Source of the DNA: Symbiodinium natans
Taxonomy: Eukaryota; Sar; Dinophyceae; Suessiales; Symbiodiniaceae
Reading direction: 5' to 3'
NCBI GenBank assembly: GCA_905221605.1
Contig: CAJNDS010002250.1
Span: 324,001-388,000, forward strand
Length of the DNA stretch: 64,000 bases
The notes under the pieces are model-generated. The model did no database searches. It was given only the letters and a program-made list of their open reading frames with translations, and was not told where the DNA came from. Of this stretch, positions 15,001-27,000 are shown one piece after another; within the stretch, counting starts at the first letter, position 1; every line of letters begins with the position of its first letter. A program made the position numbers and the translations under genes.

Positions 15001-18000
15001 CTGAAATCCATGAGGCTTAAACGTCACGCCAGCAACCCCAAAGCCTGAACCCTTGCCCCAAAAACCCTCAGCCCTTACCACAAACTCTAAGCTCTAAACC
15101 TTAAACCGAATGCCTACAGTGCGCCTGGTGGGCCAGTTTGGCCAGAGCCGTAGCTGTGAAATACCTCGGCTCAGGGGGTGGGATGGGTGAAAGGGCTTCT
15201 TTTTGATCGCGGAGGAGGTCTGCGCTTGAGGGTATGGGGCATCTCTATCAGCACAGCAGTCGCGCGGCAATAAGAATCACCTTTAAACCCTCAGGACAAG
15301 CAATTGATTTGGCCTCTTTGTCCTTTGTTCCTTTTCAACAATCTGCTTCCTCCATATGTTCCTGGGAAACCCTCTCTCTGCTCCATAGTTTCCTAGCAAA
15401 GCTCTATTTCCTCATTACTTGAATCTGAAACTTCTACTTCTTCTGAAAACCTTTACTTCCTCTTTGTTTTCTTTGGAAAACCTCTGCTTCCTCTCTACTG
15501 TACAAGCCAGCCTTCAATTTACTTTTGATGCTGCTAGGAAAACCCTCTGTTTTCTCTTACCTTTATATCTTCCTGTCGTTCTCTAGTTCTGAATTTATTG
15601 AACTTATTTATGCAATTCAGTCTGTATTTGGTTCTTTCGTTCGTCCTTCCGTTCTCTGATTCCATCCTTCTGCCTTCATAGGCAATCTCCATTTCCTGTG
15701 TGTGTTATGACGAACGCCTCGGTTTCCTTCATTTCTGACAAAGGACGCCTGTGTATCTCACAAGTGCAAGGCCCAAAAAAACCCTTTACCTTAGAAACCC
15801 TATAGAGTTGAGGCTTAAGGGCTCAGGGCTTAAGATTTCGGACCCTAAACCCTAAACCCTAAACCCGAAACCCTAAACCACCCCAAAAAGCCCCCCCTGA
15901 GAAAGCGTGAGCTTGCAGCGCCGGGGGGCAACGGAAGCGAGGCGGGGACGCCTGAGCTGTGGGTTCAGCTTTCGTAGGGACTTAGAGGTCCGGTTTGGGG
16001 TGTAGGGTTTAGGGTTTAGGGCTTAGGGCTTAGGGCTTCGGGCTTAGGGCTTAGGGCTTAGGGTTTAGGGTTTAGGGTTCAGGGCGTAAGGTCTTAGGGT
16101 TTAGGGTTTAGGGTGCTGAGATTTTTAGGGTCTAGGAGACTGGGATTCAGGATTGGCGGTTTGAGGGCTTAGAGCTGAGAATGATTCGGGACCACCCCAT
16201 GCCTTGCTCGAAAGAAAGGCGTAAGGTAACTTCCAATCGCGCCAAGGGCACCGAGGATGTTTGTTGTCATGTCGATCTCCTGAGACAGCTCTTCGCAGAT
16301 TTGGAGGGGGAGGGGGGCGGGGGGGAGGGGTCCCGAACCCCCAAAACGCTTAGGGTTTAGGATTTGGGGGTTCTGAACCTTGCACACAAAAACACTGGAC
16401 CGTGAGCCCCGGCCCCCTCAAGAGGTTGCACCTTCACCGGGAGGACGCGCAGTAAGGGTTTAGGGTCAGCCTCAAGGGCATGAACTTCTTACCCGGAAGG
16501 AACGGGCCTTGGGGGATGTAGGGATTCCGCGGGGCCCTAGAGCCCCATTCTGAGCCCCCCGTCCCGCACGTTGACCAAGATCCGCGGGCGCATCGTGATG
16601 CGCTGGAAGGCCTGGGCGGGCTTCGGGGACCCCAAACCCTAAGCCCTAAACCCTAAACCTGAAGCCCTTAACCCTAGACCCTAAGCCCTAAACCCTAAAA
16701 AACTCTGGCTCTTAGGGAATTCGTGGGGATGAACCTCGGGCGCCTACTTCACAAACTCCGTACGAAGAGGGGGCGTGTTCAGTTTTTGGTTGGGATGTTC
16801 ACTAACAGTCCTTAGCAGTACTAGAATCGCTATTCAGGACTGTTGGTAAAAGGGGGAACACCCCCCCAAGTTTTAGGGCTTGGGGTAGTTTTGGGGCTTG
16901 GGGAACCAGGACTCTCTCATTTTGTTTGGGATTTCGGGTGCCACGAACCTCTCGGATCCAGAAGGATACCCAGAAGCCCTTAGGGCGGGAGCCAGAAGCC
17001 CTTAGGGTGTGGAGTTGTAGGGTTTGTGGTTGGGGACCCTCCTTCACCAAAATCTGCACCGAGACAAGTAGGTTCCAGTCTGCACTGGTGCTCCAAGTCC
17101 AACAGGGTTTCACGGGCGAACTCTGCTGAAGACTCAAGACATTTGGCGAAGACAGAACCTTGGACAAGAGCTTCAAGAAGCATTCCTAAACCCCAAATCA
17201 AAAAAAAAGCCTCAACTGAACCGTGTCCTAAGCCCTGTAACTACGCAAAACTCCAACCCAAAAAACCCAAACCCTCAAAAGCCCCTGGATCCTCTTCCCT
17301 AGACTCTTAAGGTCCCAGGGGCCAGGTGGTTGTCCCGCAGCGTGATCTCGTCGTCGCCGCCCGAGGAGTAGTAGCCCCAAGCCTGAGGCTCCATGACCTG
17401 CGCAGCTCGGGGGTTGAAGGGGCTTCTTGGGGTTTCGGCTCTGGGGTCTAGGGATTTAGGGTCTGGGAGTTTGGGGTTTAAGGTTTTGAGGGTTCGAGGG
17501 TCTAGGGATTTTTAGGGTCTAGGGTTCTTTGGGGTATAGGGTTGCACTGCACGCGACCTCTCGGGCCACACTCTCAAAGTCGAAGCTGTTCAGCATCGCG
17601 TTCCTTCAAGCCGGGAGGAGAGCGTTCTACGGTAGGAGTTTGGAGATAGGGTTTGGGGTGTAGGTGAGGGTGAGGGTTCTTCGTGGGCACCACTCATCTC
17701 GAATCCTCACTGCAAGAGGCACCAAGCCCTAGACACCTACACCCCAAACTGCCAAGACGAAAGCGACCCTTGTCATAAACCTGAACCCCCGAAGCCAAAT
17801 GACCCTGAACCCTAAACCCTGAACCCTGAACCCTAAACCCTAAACCCTAAACCCTAAACCCTAAACCCTAAAGGCCCTAAACCCAAACCCTAAACCCGAC
17901 TTTCGTGGCTCAGGGGCAGAGGTGGCTTCTTGAACTCCTCCAACTCCTCCTCGGCCTGCACAGGCCATACACTCATCCCCTCCTATAAGAACCCTCTCAG

Positions 18001-21000
18001 AATTTTGAGGAAACCCTTACATTTTGTACTAAAACATCCAAGCTTGGGACTGGATTTCGGGGCTGTGGTTGTTGAAGTCTGCGGCCTTTTAGGCTTCTGG
18101 GTGCACTTGGGAGAACTGAGCCACAAACCCTACATCGACAGCTCGAAACGCCACACCGTCAACTGCCCCTCCGGGGATTCGTGGGTTGAGGATAAACAGG
18201 TTGACGACTCAGTTTGCTGACTGGGGTTCTGGTAGGCCCAACATTTCGAGGCCGAACACCCTTAGCCCTTACAGCAACTCGCGCAGTTTTTAGAACCCGC
18301 CGCCTTGTAGTCTTTCTTTGGAAAACTCGCCCTTGTTTAACAAAGCGGTTTTCATGCAGAACGGCAGCGCTAGTAAGTAGGCATTCCCGCAAAGTGGCAA
18401 GGATGAGCCAGTCCGCCAGCGGGAAGCTCAAGCGGGACCTATTAAATATTTATGGTGTCAAAACGTATGTGCCACGTAAGGCTCAGTCTGGCACAGACGT
18501 TACGGGACCTGTTCGAAGGCCAGCTGAATGTCTGAACTGCTCACATTGATGGACCCCGTCCTCACATTCCCGCCTGGGTGAGAAAACGTTAAGGGCTTCG
18601 GGCCTTGGATTCGGGTTTAGGCTAATGTCCTTGATTGCGGACCCTCGTGCTTTTGCATGTATCAGGGCGTTTAAGGTGTTTGGGGGGGGGGGGGGGAGTT
18701 CTGGAACAAGACACGCGGTTACAAGCGTTCGTGCCCTTGGCGACAATGCCCCAAGACACTGGTATTTACAGCATTTTTGCTTCTCTATACAACATATTAT
18801 GGAACAAGACAGGTGGTCACAGGCACTCATGCCTTTGGGGAAGATGCCACAACACTGGTATTTGCAGCATGTTTGCCTCTCTGTACACATTTTCGCCTCT
18901 TTGTACAACATAAGCACAAGAACGCTGTGCGCAGTGTTTTCGTGCGAAAACGGGGTTCGAAAGCAAGCACTTTTTTGAGTGCCAAGGCGCGCGTCTCGAA
19001 AAGCCTCGCTGTGCGCAGTGTTTTCGCGCTCGCAAGCAACCAGTGGTGATTTTGACAATAGTCAAAATGCATCCCGATGCGACGCGCAAAAACCTCGATT
19101 TTTTTGCATTTTCCCGTGTCCAACTGCAACGTCACTCGCGCAAAACACGCGTGTCGGCAATCCTGGAGGTAACCGGGTTTAGGGTTGATTCAGGCTCGTG
19201 GTGTAGAATGTGGGGCCCCACAATCCCTACCCCGAACCCGAACACACACCGCCACAACACCCCAACGGACAAAAGGGAGCAAGAGGCCCCCCCCAAACCC
19301 AAGCCCAAAAAACCCAACCCCAAAAGCCCTTAGAACAAGGAACCCGAAACCCTGAAGCCCCTAGAACAAGGAACCCGAAACCGTTAAACGCCTCTAGAGG
19401 CCTACAAAAACCCTTAGTAGAGGCGCCGCGAGCCACCCCGGCCCGAGAGGTGGTTCCCTGGTCCTCGGCGGCGTTGAAGAACCTGGGCTGCTGAAGACAG
19501 CTGGGTTTCGTGACTTTGGGGTCAGGAGTCGGCATTTTTGTGGACGTTAGAACTTAAGGGTATTGCGGGTTCGACTATACATTACGCAGTATTCGAAAAC
19601 TGGCACCCCGGTATGTTGAAACCAGCCCGTGTGGCAGCGTGGCCTTGTGCACTGCAGGAGGGGCCCCGATGGAGAAGAAGTTATAGGAGACCAGCTTGCA
19701 GTCTTCGTCGACGGTCCAGGTGTTGGGCTTGGCGCCGGTGATGTAGTCACCAGAGCCGAAGCCTTCTTGGGGGGGGGGGGGGGGGGAGGATACTCGGGGT
19801 GCCTTGTTTGGGGTCCTGATTATAAGGGAGTCCTACTATGTGGGGGGTCGATTTTAGGGGTCCCCTTTTCGTTAACCCCCTTCTGGGCTTCGGGCCAACC
19901 CTGCGCCCCTCAACTGCCCGCAAACCAGCCTTCCGTGTTGGTGAAGACTTCGACCGACGTTGCCGGCCTAGGGGTACCATCACACGCGAGCCCACGGACG
20001 CAGCCTTTGACGGATCCGCCACCATTGAGGGCATTCCTTGGCATGCTCCGGATCCCTCAAAAGATATCGAAACCTAGAACAAAACACCGTGTCCAGGTGT
20101 GCACACACACACATGCCCCGAAGGGCTGTCGCAACAAAATTGGCAAGGCAAGAAAAAAAGAAAAAAACGAGGTGCCCTGGTCAGTGCAAAGGGAAGGCGA
20201 AAGGGAGGGGAAGCCAAAGCAAACAAAGAACGTGTGGGCCACACACAAGGGTGCAGCAACACAAGAATCAGCACCAAGAGCAGCAAAGAACCACAAACAA
20301 CCTAACGTGACGGGGGCCATTGCATCTGGCCTGCACGGCATGTAGTCTTCAATACTTGAGGGCCGGAGGCAGGGAGGACGAAAGCTCGGGGGCCGGAAGC
20401 AAGAGCAAAGTTGCAAGAGAAAGTGCGGGCAGGGCCCAGTTGGAGGCATGCTTGAGGGGCCAGCGTCTTCTTTTCAGCTGTCGCAGTGTTGGGTAGATAC
20501 TAGCTTCTTGCAATCAACTAGCTTGTTGCAATCAACACATCACTAGTGGGCGGCGACGCATGTTGTGCTGGGAGCCTGACTCACGCGCTGCGGTCAACAC
20601 GCGACGGAGTCAGGTCTTGACGTAAAAACGCCTCCCCTTAAGGTATTGATATATCAATTTACCCCCCCCCCCACCCCCCCCCCTAATAAGATAGTATCAA
20701 TAATACGCTGTTTTCTGGCCGTGGTCGGCCCCCTGCTGCTAAAGCAGATAAAACTCCAGCTTCGCTACGCGAGCTTTCGTGACATGCCTGCATGCCTGCC
20801 TAAAGACATGTCATGTGAGCAGGTGCATATGCCGTCTTGAAGCCGTCTTGTAGTTCAACCCTCTGCACAGCTGACTCATGACCGCTATCGGCACATGTCA
20901 TCCTAGCTTAAGGCTCCGGATGGATGAAGATTGCGTTTTGCAAGCTGGGTATCAGAAGAAGAAGTACACCAGGCCCCTCATATCCACACTCCCGAGGGGG

Positions 21001-24000
21001 GCACCGGAACTTGCGACGGCAGGAAGACAAACAAAGCCACGTCTAGGTGTGGACATACCACCCACACCAAGGCGCTTAAGGCTCGTGGGCGAAACCACAA
21101 ACCGTAAACCCTGAAAACCCTATTACCCTAGAAGCTGTAAAGCCGTGCGAACCACACAAGCCAAAGAATCTGTAAGCCCATCTACATCCCATCTACACGC
21201 CCGATACACCGAAAGCCCTTTTGGCCCACTAATCCCTGCGTAAGCTATGAAGCCCCATAAACCCTAAACCTCTGTTCCCATGTGTTCAGGTTCAGGGCCT
21301 CATGAGGCGACCTGGGCGCGTGAAGGTGAAGGCGAAGCCACCAGACTCACATGCCTCAACTTTGGGTACACGGATATACACACATGCATACATGCATACA
21401 TACATGCATACATACATACGGGCTTATCACAAGTATGGTGCAAAGGAATTCCTTATTTGCTGATTGTAGTTGCTGCCTGATTTCCTATCGACAGGTATTG
21501 GTTTTCTTGGGGGGGTCCTGCAGACTGAAAGAGAACCAACTAGAAGAAAATTTCCCAAGAAAAGCTCAAGAGACGTGCGTTTTCTTCACCTTCTTCTCCT
21601 TCTTGTGCTGCTTCTTGGCCTTCGCTGACTTCCTGACAGCCCTTGCGACCTCCGTCTCCTGCCTCTCCTCGTTGAGAAGCTCCGCTGCATGCCAAGGTTC
21701 CGAGTGATTCAAGTGATTCAAGTGCGACTTCGCCAGCTTTGCCTGCTTCCTCTTGCGGCGCGCCTGCAGCCGCGCCTTCCTTTTCGCAGCCTTGTGCTTC
21801 TTGGTCTTGAGATGCGAGTGGCTTCCATCCATGGCCTGGTGGTGGCCATGATGTCCATGGCTGTGGCCACGCAGATCCTTCAGGGAGGTCTGCAAGGCCG
21901 ACGAATGCTCTGAATCCGCTTGGCAAGCGCTGGTTCCTGCCACACAGCGCACCAAGCACCAGAGAACAGCCGGGAGCCACAGCGCTCTCACCATGGCGCT
22001 TTCGGTATCGGGAGGATGGCACAAGCACTTGGGCCTTCCTGCGTTGCGTATGATGTCGGGCTTCGGCTTGGGGATGCAGCATCGGGTGACTTGGGAGATT
22101 CGGACCGGGGACATTTGCCACAAGGAGGCTGCACTGAAAAGAGACGTCAGAAGCCTGACCAAAGCCTGACGAAACCCATACCCACCCCTGCCAGTACTTA
22201 AGCAGCACATCTAGCAATCCAAGCCCCACGCTCAAAAAGAACGACACTAAACCGGACCCAGCCATGGCTTCAGAGCGTACCTTACGCTTTGGGGTCGTTC
22301 CTGCCTCAGCCGATGCAGCCTTCTTCTTCTTGGGTGCGGGCTTGTGGGCCTCGCAGGCGTCGGCTGCAAGCCAAGGGCAGGGCTTTGCGGTTGGGAGTGT
22401 TCAGGACATTGGTAAGACCAGGCCAATGCACAATGCTAGCCGCCTCTCCATCCTGCTTTGTTCGTCAACCCCTTTGCAAGTGCAAACTCTGACGTTCACC
22501 TCATCATTGAGGTTCAGGTTTAGTCCTGGCTTGATTAGGTTTTTCCAGCGAGACAGAATATTTGCCCGCTGCAGAAAGGGCTACTCAAGGCAAACCCCAA
22601 ACCGCAGAGTTCAGGGCTGCCTCCGGTGGCTTCGCTACGTGCTCCGGCTTGATCGACGCTGCATCAACGACGCCCATGGTCCTGTGCAGGGATTTCTGGG
22701 TGCGGAGTTCAGGGTTCACGTTTCCGCTTGTTTATGTAAACGTTGCTCTAGGTTATGGCCCCCTTTCCGGTACAAGGAATAGCCGACAACAAAGACCCCA
22801 AAAGAGCCCAGAACTTCGAGACCCATGTTCGTTTCTGCGAAGCAAGCAGCTTTCCTTGGGGCGTGTAATTGATGAGGTTCTCAGGGACAAAGAAGCGGGA
22901 CGTGCGTACCCAGGCAAGGTTTCGGGATATGTTTCACGTTCTTGGTGTTCATTCCGGGGGCGGCGGCTGCAACTTAATTTCAACGTTCAGTCATAAGATG
23001 TACGGCTTAGGGCAGTGGAGCTCAGGGGGCTAGGACGATCTTCGACCATCAAGAAGATCAGGTGCTCATGTGCGGATCAAGCTGCAGAGAAGGCTTCAGG
23101 AGCTTGTCCATGATGTCCTGCAGTTTGCAAGTTTGACGCATCTCGCAAACATGCCAAGCAGGCTGGTCTGAACCCAAGAAAAGTTTGGAGCTTCGATTCG
23201 GGTGGGGTGGGGAGAAGCGGAGCGGTGCAAGTCCAGTTCAGCAGTTCCGAGACCCTAAACCTCTCAACCCTCTCGCTCTTCAATCCACAGAAGCATCTGG
23301 TCAGTTTGATGTGTTTCGCAACCTTCTTTGGCTGGAGTTTTGCCGGGCTTGCGACGAGCTTAGCCTCACCACGCTGGCTCATGGGGCAAGGGCATCGCAA
23401 GCCCAAGTAAACGAACTTAGGCCCACACAACCCCTAAACCCTAAACCCTAAACACTGAAAACTGAACCCTGAACCCTGAACCCTACACCCTAAACCCTAA
23501 ACCCTAAACACTGAACACTGAACCATCCCCCCCTCAGCCTGTTGGATCCTGAACCTGTCCTTGGGGTGGATTGGGTCGAAGATGGCCGTCGCATCCATGC
23601 CCGCCGCGTCCTCGGCATTCCCCAATGTGGGTTTAGGGTTTAGGGTTTAGGGTTTAGGGTTTAGGGTTTAGGGTTTAGGGTTTAGGGTTTAGGGTTTAGG
23701 GTTTAGGGTTTAGGGTTTAGGGTTTAGCGTTTAGGGTTAGGGTCTAGGGTCTAGGGTCTAGGGGCTAGGGTCTAGGGTCTAGGGTTTAGGGTTTAGGGTT
23801 TAGGGAAGAAATAACATAAGAAGAAAACAACTAGAACAGCAAGAAGAGCAAGAAATACAACAATCTAGCAAAAGCACCCGATGACGACAGTAGCCATACT
23901 CACACAACCAGGGGCATGAAACCGTACATGAAGGCAAAGCATGTCAGGGGAACATGGTTTACCAAGCGGACATGCGCAGACCGCCAAATCCTAAACACAG

Positions 24001-27000
24001 CGACACAACCATAGGAGTCGTGGCAGCCATGACATGACAGCATTGACAGCAGAACCGTGACAAAATAATCACCCCAACGGTGTGCTCGTCAGTAGAACGG
24101 CTGAACCAAAGTTAATGTAGAACGGCTGAACCAAAAACAATACACAGGATGACATTTTAAAAAAGATATCCCAAACTGAGACCCTAATTAAACCCTGACA
24201 ACAGTCAAACCCTAAAAAGCCCAAGAAGCCCCTAAAAACACTCAACCCGACCTCGTGAGCATCCAGGCCACAGTGATGAGCTTCGCGCCGCCCGGATGGA
24301 CTTTGGCGAACTTCGTGAGGTCGTAAGCCTGAATGGTTTTGAAACAGGGTTTTTTTAAGCGCTCATTCCGGTTTAAGAGGGTCTTAATTGCGTGTTGGGC
24401 TTGGGGTGTTGCGACAAGGGTGTTAAAAGGTTTGCTGAAGCTTCACGGCTTCAAAGTTTTTTTGGGGCTGTATGGCTTTTGGGTTTTTTCGAGGGATTAG
24501 ATGGTTTAGACAAAACCCTCGAACCCCAAGACCTCACAACCCGCTCCTTCGAAACTCGAGGTCTCAAGCCAAGCTGCCTGAACCGGTAAGCACCTTTTTC
24601 CGGAAAGGAGGAGGGGGAAGGTAGTAATCTATCCTTCCTTGTTCGATCCGTTTGAAGGGTTTCTGGAGCCCTTATACCTTACTCCTGGTGTGGCTTGTGG
24701 GCCCACCTTGCCGTAGAGGACGACCCAGCAATCCTCCTTGGTGTTGTGCTTGGCGACCTCCTCCATACCTGGGGCTTCGGGGGTTTGGGGGTGCTCTTCA
24801 CGTGCAGGGCCTCGGGTGTGGGATTTCTGTTTGCCTTTCATGGCATCTCTGTGGATGTAGCCTGCAATGATGCAAAGACCCTGACAGCATCAGCCACAAT
24901 GGCTGACGACTACGTCACGCTCCACCCTGAGCACCTAAACGAAAAAAGACCGAAGCAACCGAAGGTCCTAGGCTTTAGGGCACACAGTAACTCCCAAATC
25001 CTGCCAAAAGGCTCAGGACTTTGTCCGACATGGCGACGGAAGCTTGGATGAGTCGAGGGCTCTACGTATACCGCAAGGGAAGGAGGCTGAGCCGGCGAGA
25101 GGCAGGCTGCAGGCGGCGATGCATCTGACTGCAAGTAACTCAAGGGTTCAGGGTTCAGCGCACATAGGAGATGCGGGGAACCTGTAGTTGAGGGCCTCGA
25201 GCTTCCGATCACCCTAAGCTCTCTCCAGAAGCGCCGCTTCGTGCCCATGCCCAAGGCGAGATCTCGTGCTAGCTGGGGAGGGTTTTTAGAGCTCGGGGTG
25301 CAGGGGTCCAAGCCGCAGCCAAACACCTGGAGCCCAAGAAGGCCCAAAACGCCTGAAACACGGCGAGACGTTGTCAAGGGGGCTTCTCGCGTTGGAAAGC
25401 CAAAAAAAAACCACCAGGCAAGGGGCGTCCCTGGACAGCATGACAGGCAGCTTCCGCAGCGCTGACCAGAGCTCGCCTGGCCGAGATTCGCGCTTTCTGG
25501 CGCAACTTTCAGGAAAAAAACACCAAGGGTTCCCTCCTCCATGCTAGAGGGAACAGGTGCAGGAGATTTTTCCGGAGTGAGGTGGTTCGGGGTCAAGCGG
25601 GCCTCCTGAATCCTTCCAAACAATAGCAGCCCTAAACCCTGAACCCTAAGACCGAGGCAATGCCCACTCCCAAGCCCGTCCTCCGGCCAAGATCTCCGTG
25701 AGCATGCTGACGCAAGTCCTCGTCTCAAAGACCGCCACCATGTACCTTAGAGCCACCGCGCTCAAAGGCAATTCCGGGCGTTTGGGATATCAGGGGATGC
25801 TGTCTTAGGGCTTTATTTAGGGATGTCAAGCCTTCAAGTCCGCGGCTTTAGGGTTTGGGGTTGCAGTCCGTATCACTTCTGGGGAATTTCTTATGGACTT
25901 CCTTCTGGGAGAGCAGCTCAAAACCCTTTAGAGACTCAGCCTTGGCTTCGCACTCTGCGGGCGAGCTTTCTGTTTCTAACGCGCGGTTGTCTTTCGACAA
26001 AAAAGAACGAAAAGGAACCTTTCGGGGCTATGGGGCAGGGGCCCCCCTGAAGCCGCGGACCAGAAAAAGCCGCCTAGAGCCCGAAGGGAACCCGCAGCAA
26101 CCTTGCGGTTCAGCCGGAGCAGCAGGATAAAGGGATGATCGTTCTCTGCGAGGATGTCGCACTCCGTTTGCATCTCCTCGAATTGAGAGCCACATACTGT
26201 AGGCCCCCCTTTTGGGGGGGGGGTTGCGCGTGTAGGGTTTGGCGTTCAAAAAGGTTAAGGGTTTGGGGCAAGGATGGGGAAGGCTAGGGCTATCGGAACC
26301 CGGAACACCTTGTAAACGTTCCGGATATGGGTCCGCCTCGGGGATTCCACTCTCAGGAATGCCTACCTGAGGGGACCCTTATCTTATCTTATCTTGAAAG
26401 CCCTAAACACCAAGCCCCCTGGCGTGTCTTGTGCGGCCAGAGTACCGCCGGCATCTTTCCGCTCAGCGTCCGCTTGCAGGTCTTCAGCGCGTACTTGGCG
26501 CCGGACTTCCTGGCAGGCGCGCTTTCGGCGGGCTTGGGGTGGATTTCATGGTTTTGGGCTTGAGGGCTTAGGATCTGGGGAACCTGAACCCCTCATACTT
26601 TGGGATGCTCCCCTTCATACTAGCAGTCCTTAATGGGGATAATCGTACCCCCTGCCATATTCTTTATTGAGGATCTGCTAGTTTAAGTGGGGAACAACCC
26701 TCAAACAATGGGAGCCATGCGCCCACAACTCTCAACCCTCAACCCTAAACCCTAAACCCCAATCCCGTAACCCTAAACCCTAAACCCTAAACCCTAAACC
26801 CTAAACCCCCACAAAGCCCTTCAGGGCGGGCGGCCGGTGCTCCACGAGGCGCACGGTGCTAAAGGCGCCGGCGCCCAGGAAGTTCATCGGCTTTAGGTCG
26901 TGCAAGGTGACCTCGGGAGGCCGTGAGGTTTAGGGTTTAGGGTTTAGGGTGTAGGGTTTAGGGTTTAGGGTTCCGAGGTCGTGGGGTTGGAGCCTAACAA

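Larger units (their letters stand above)
17956..22304 (-). other. dehydrogenase intron 5, hosting the His-rich ORF and unassigned exon-like pieces
   Basis: Bounded by the GC donor of exon 5 and the CAG acceptor of exon 6. Besides the His-rich ORF it contains exon-like segments at 19928-20036, 19665-19762 and 19418-19482, a tandem duplication at 18700-19030, a short ACATGCAT-type microsatellite near 21370-21420, and poly-G runs. Confidence 0.75.
6643..25429 (-). other. 18.8-kb PKG intron hosting the dehydrogenase gene
   Basis: The helix D exon of PKG ends in phase 0 before a GA donor at 25429, and the helix E exon begins in phase 0 after CTTAG at 6643. Joined, they give an unbroken kinase sequence. 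Everything between is intron for PKG, yet it holds the whole lactate dehydrogenase gene on the same strand. Splicing from the helix D exon into the first dehydrogenase exon would be out of frame, so a simple fusion reading is not supported. Confidence 0.85.

Noticed and set aside
19629-20345. 238-codon plus-strand frame
   Set aside because: Antisense to the exon-like segments at 19.7 and 20.0 kb and crosses a poly-G run.
21540-22265. 241-codon minus-strand frame overlapping the His-rich ORF
   Set aside because: Different frame from the signal-peptide ORF and lacks ordered composition; part of it lies near the dehydrogenase linker exon.
24860-24885. GYIHRD-like peptide on the minus strand, resembling a kinase catalytic loop
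   Set aside because: The real PKG catalytic loop (YRDLKPEN) is at 6212-6259; this one lacks LKPEN and any exon context.
24910-25728. 272-codon minus-strand frame over the PKG hinge region
   Set aside because: Runs in the wrong frame through the real helix D and hinge exons and across their introns.
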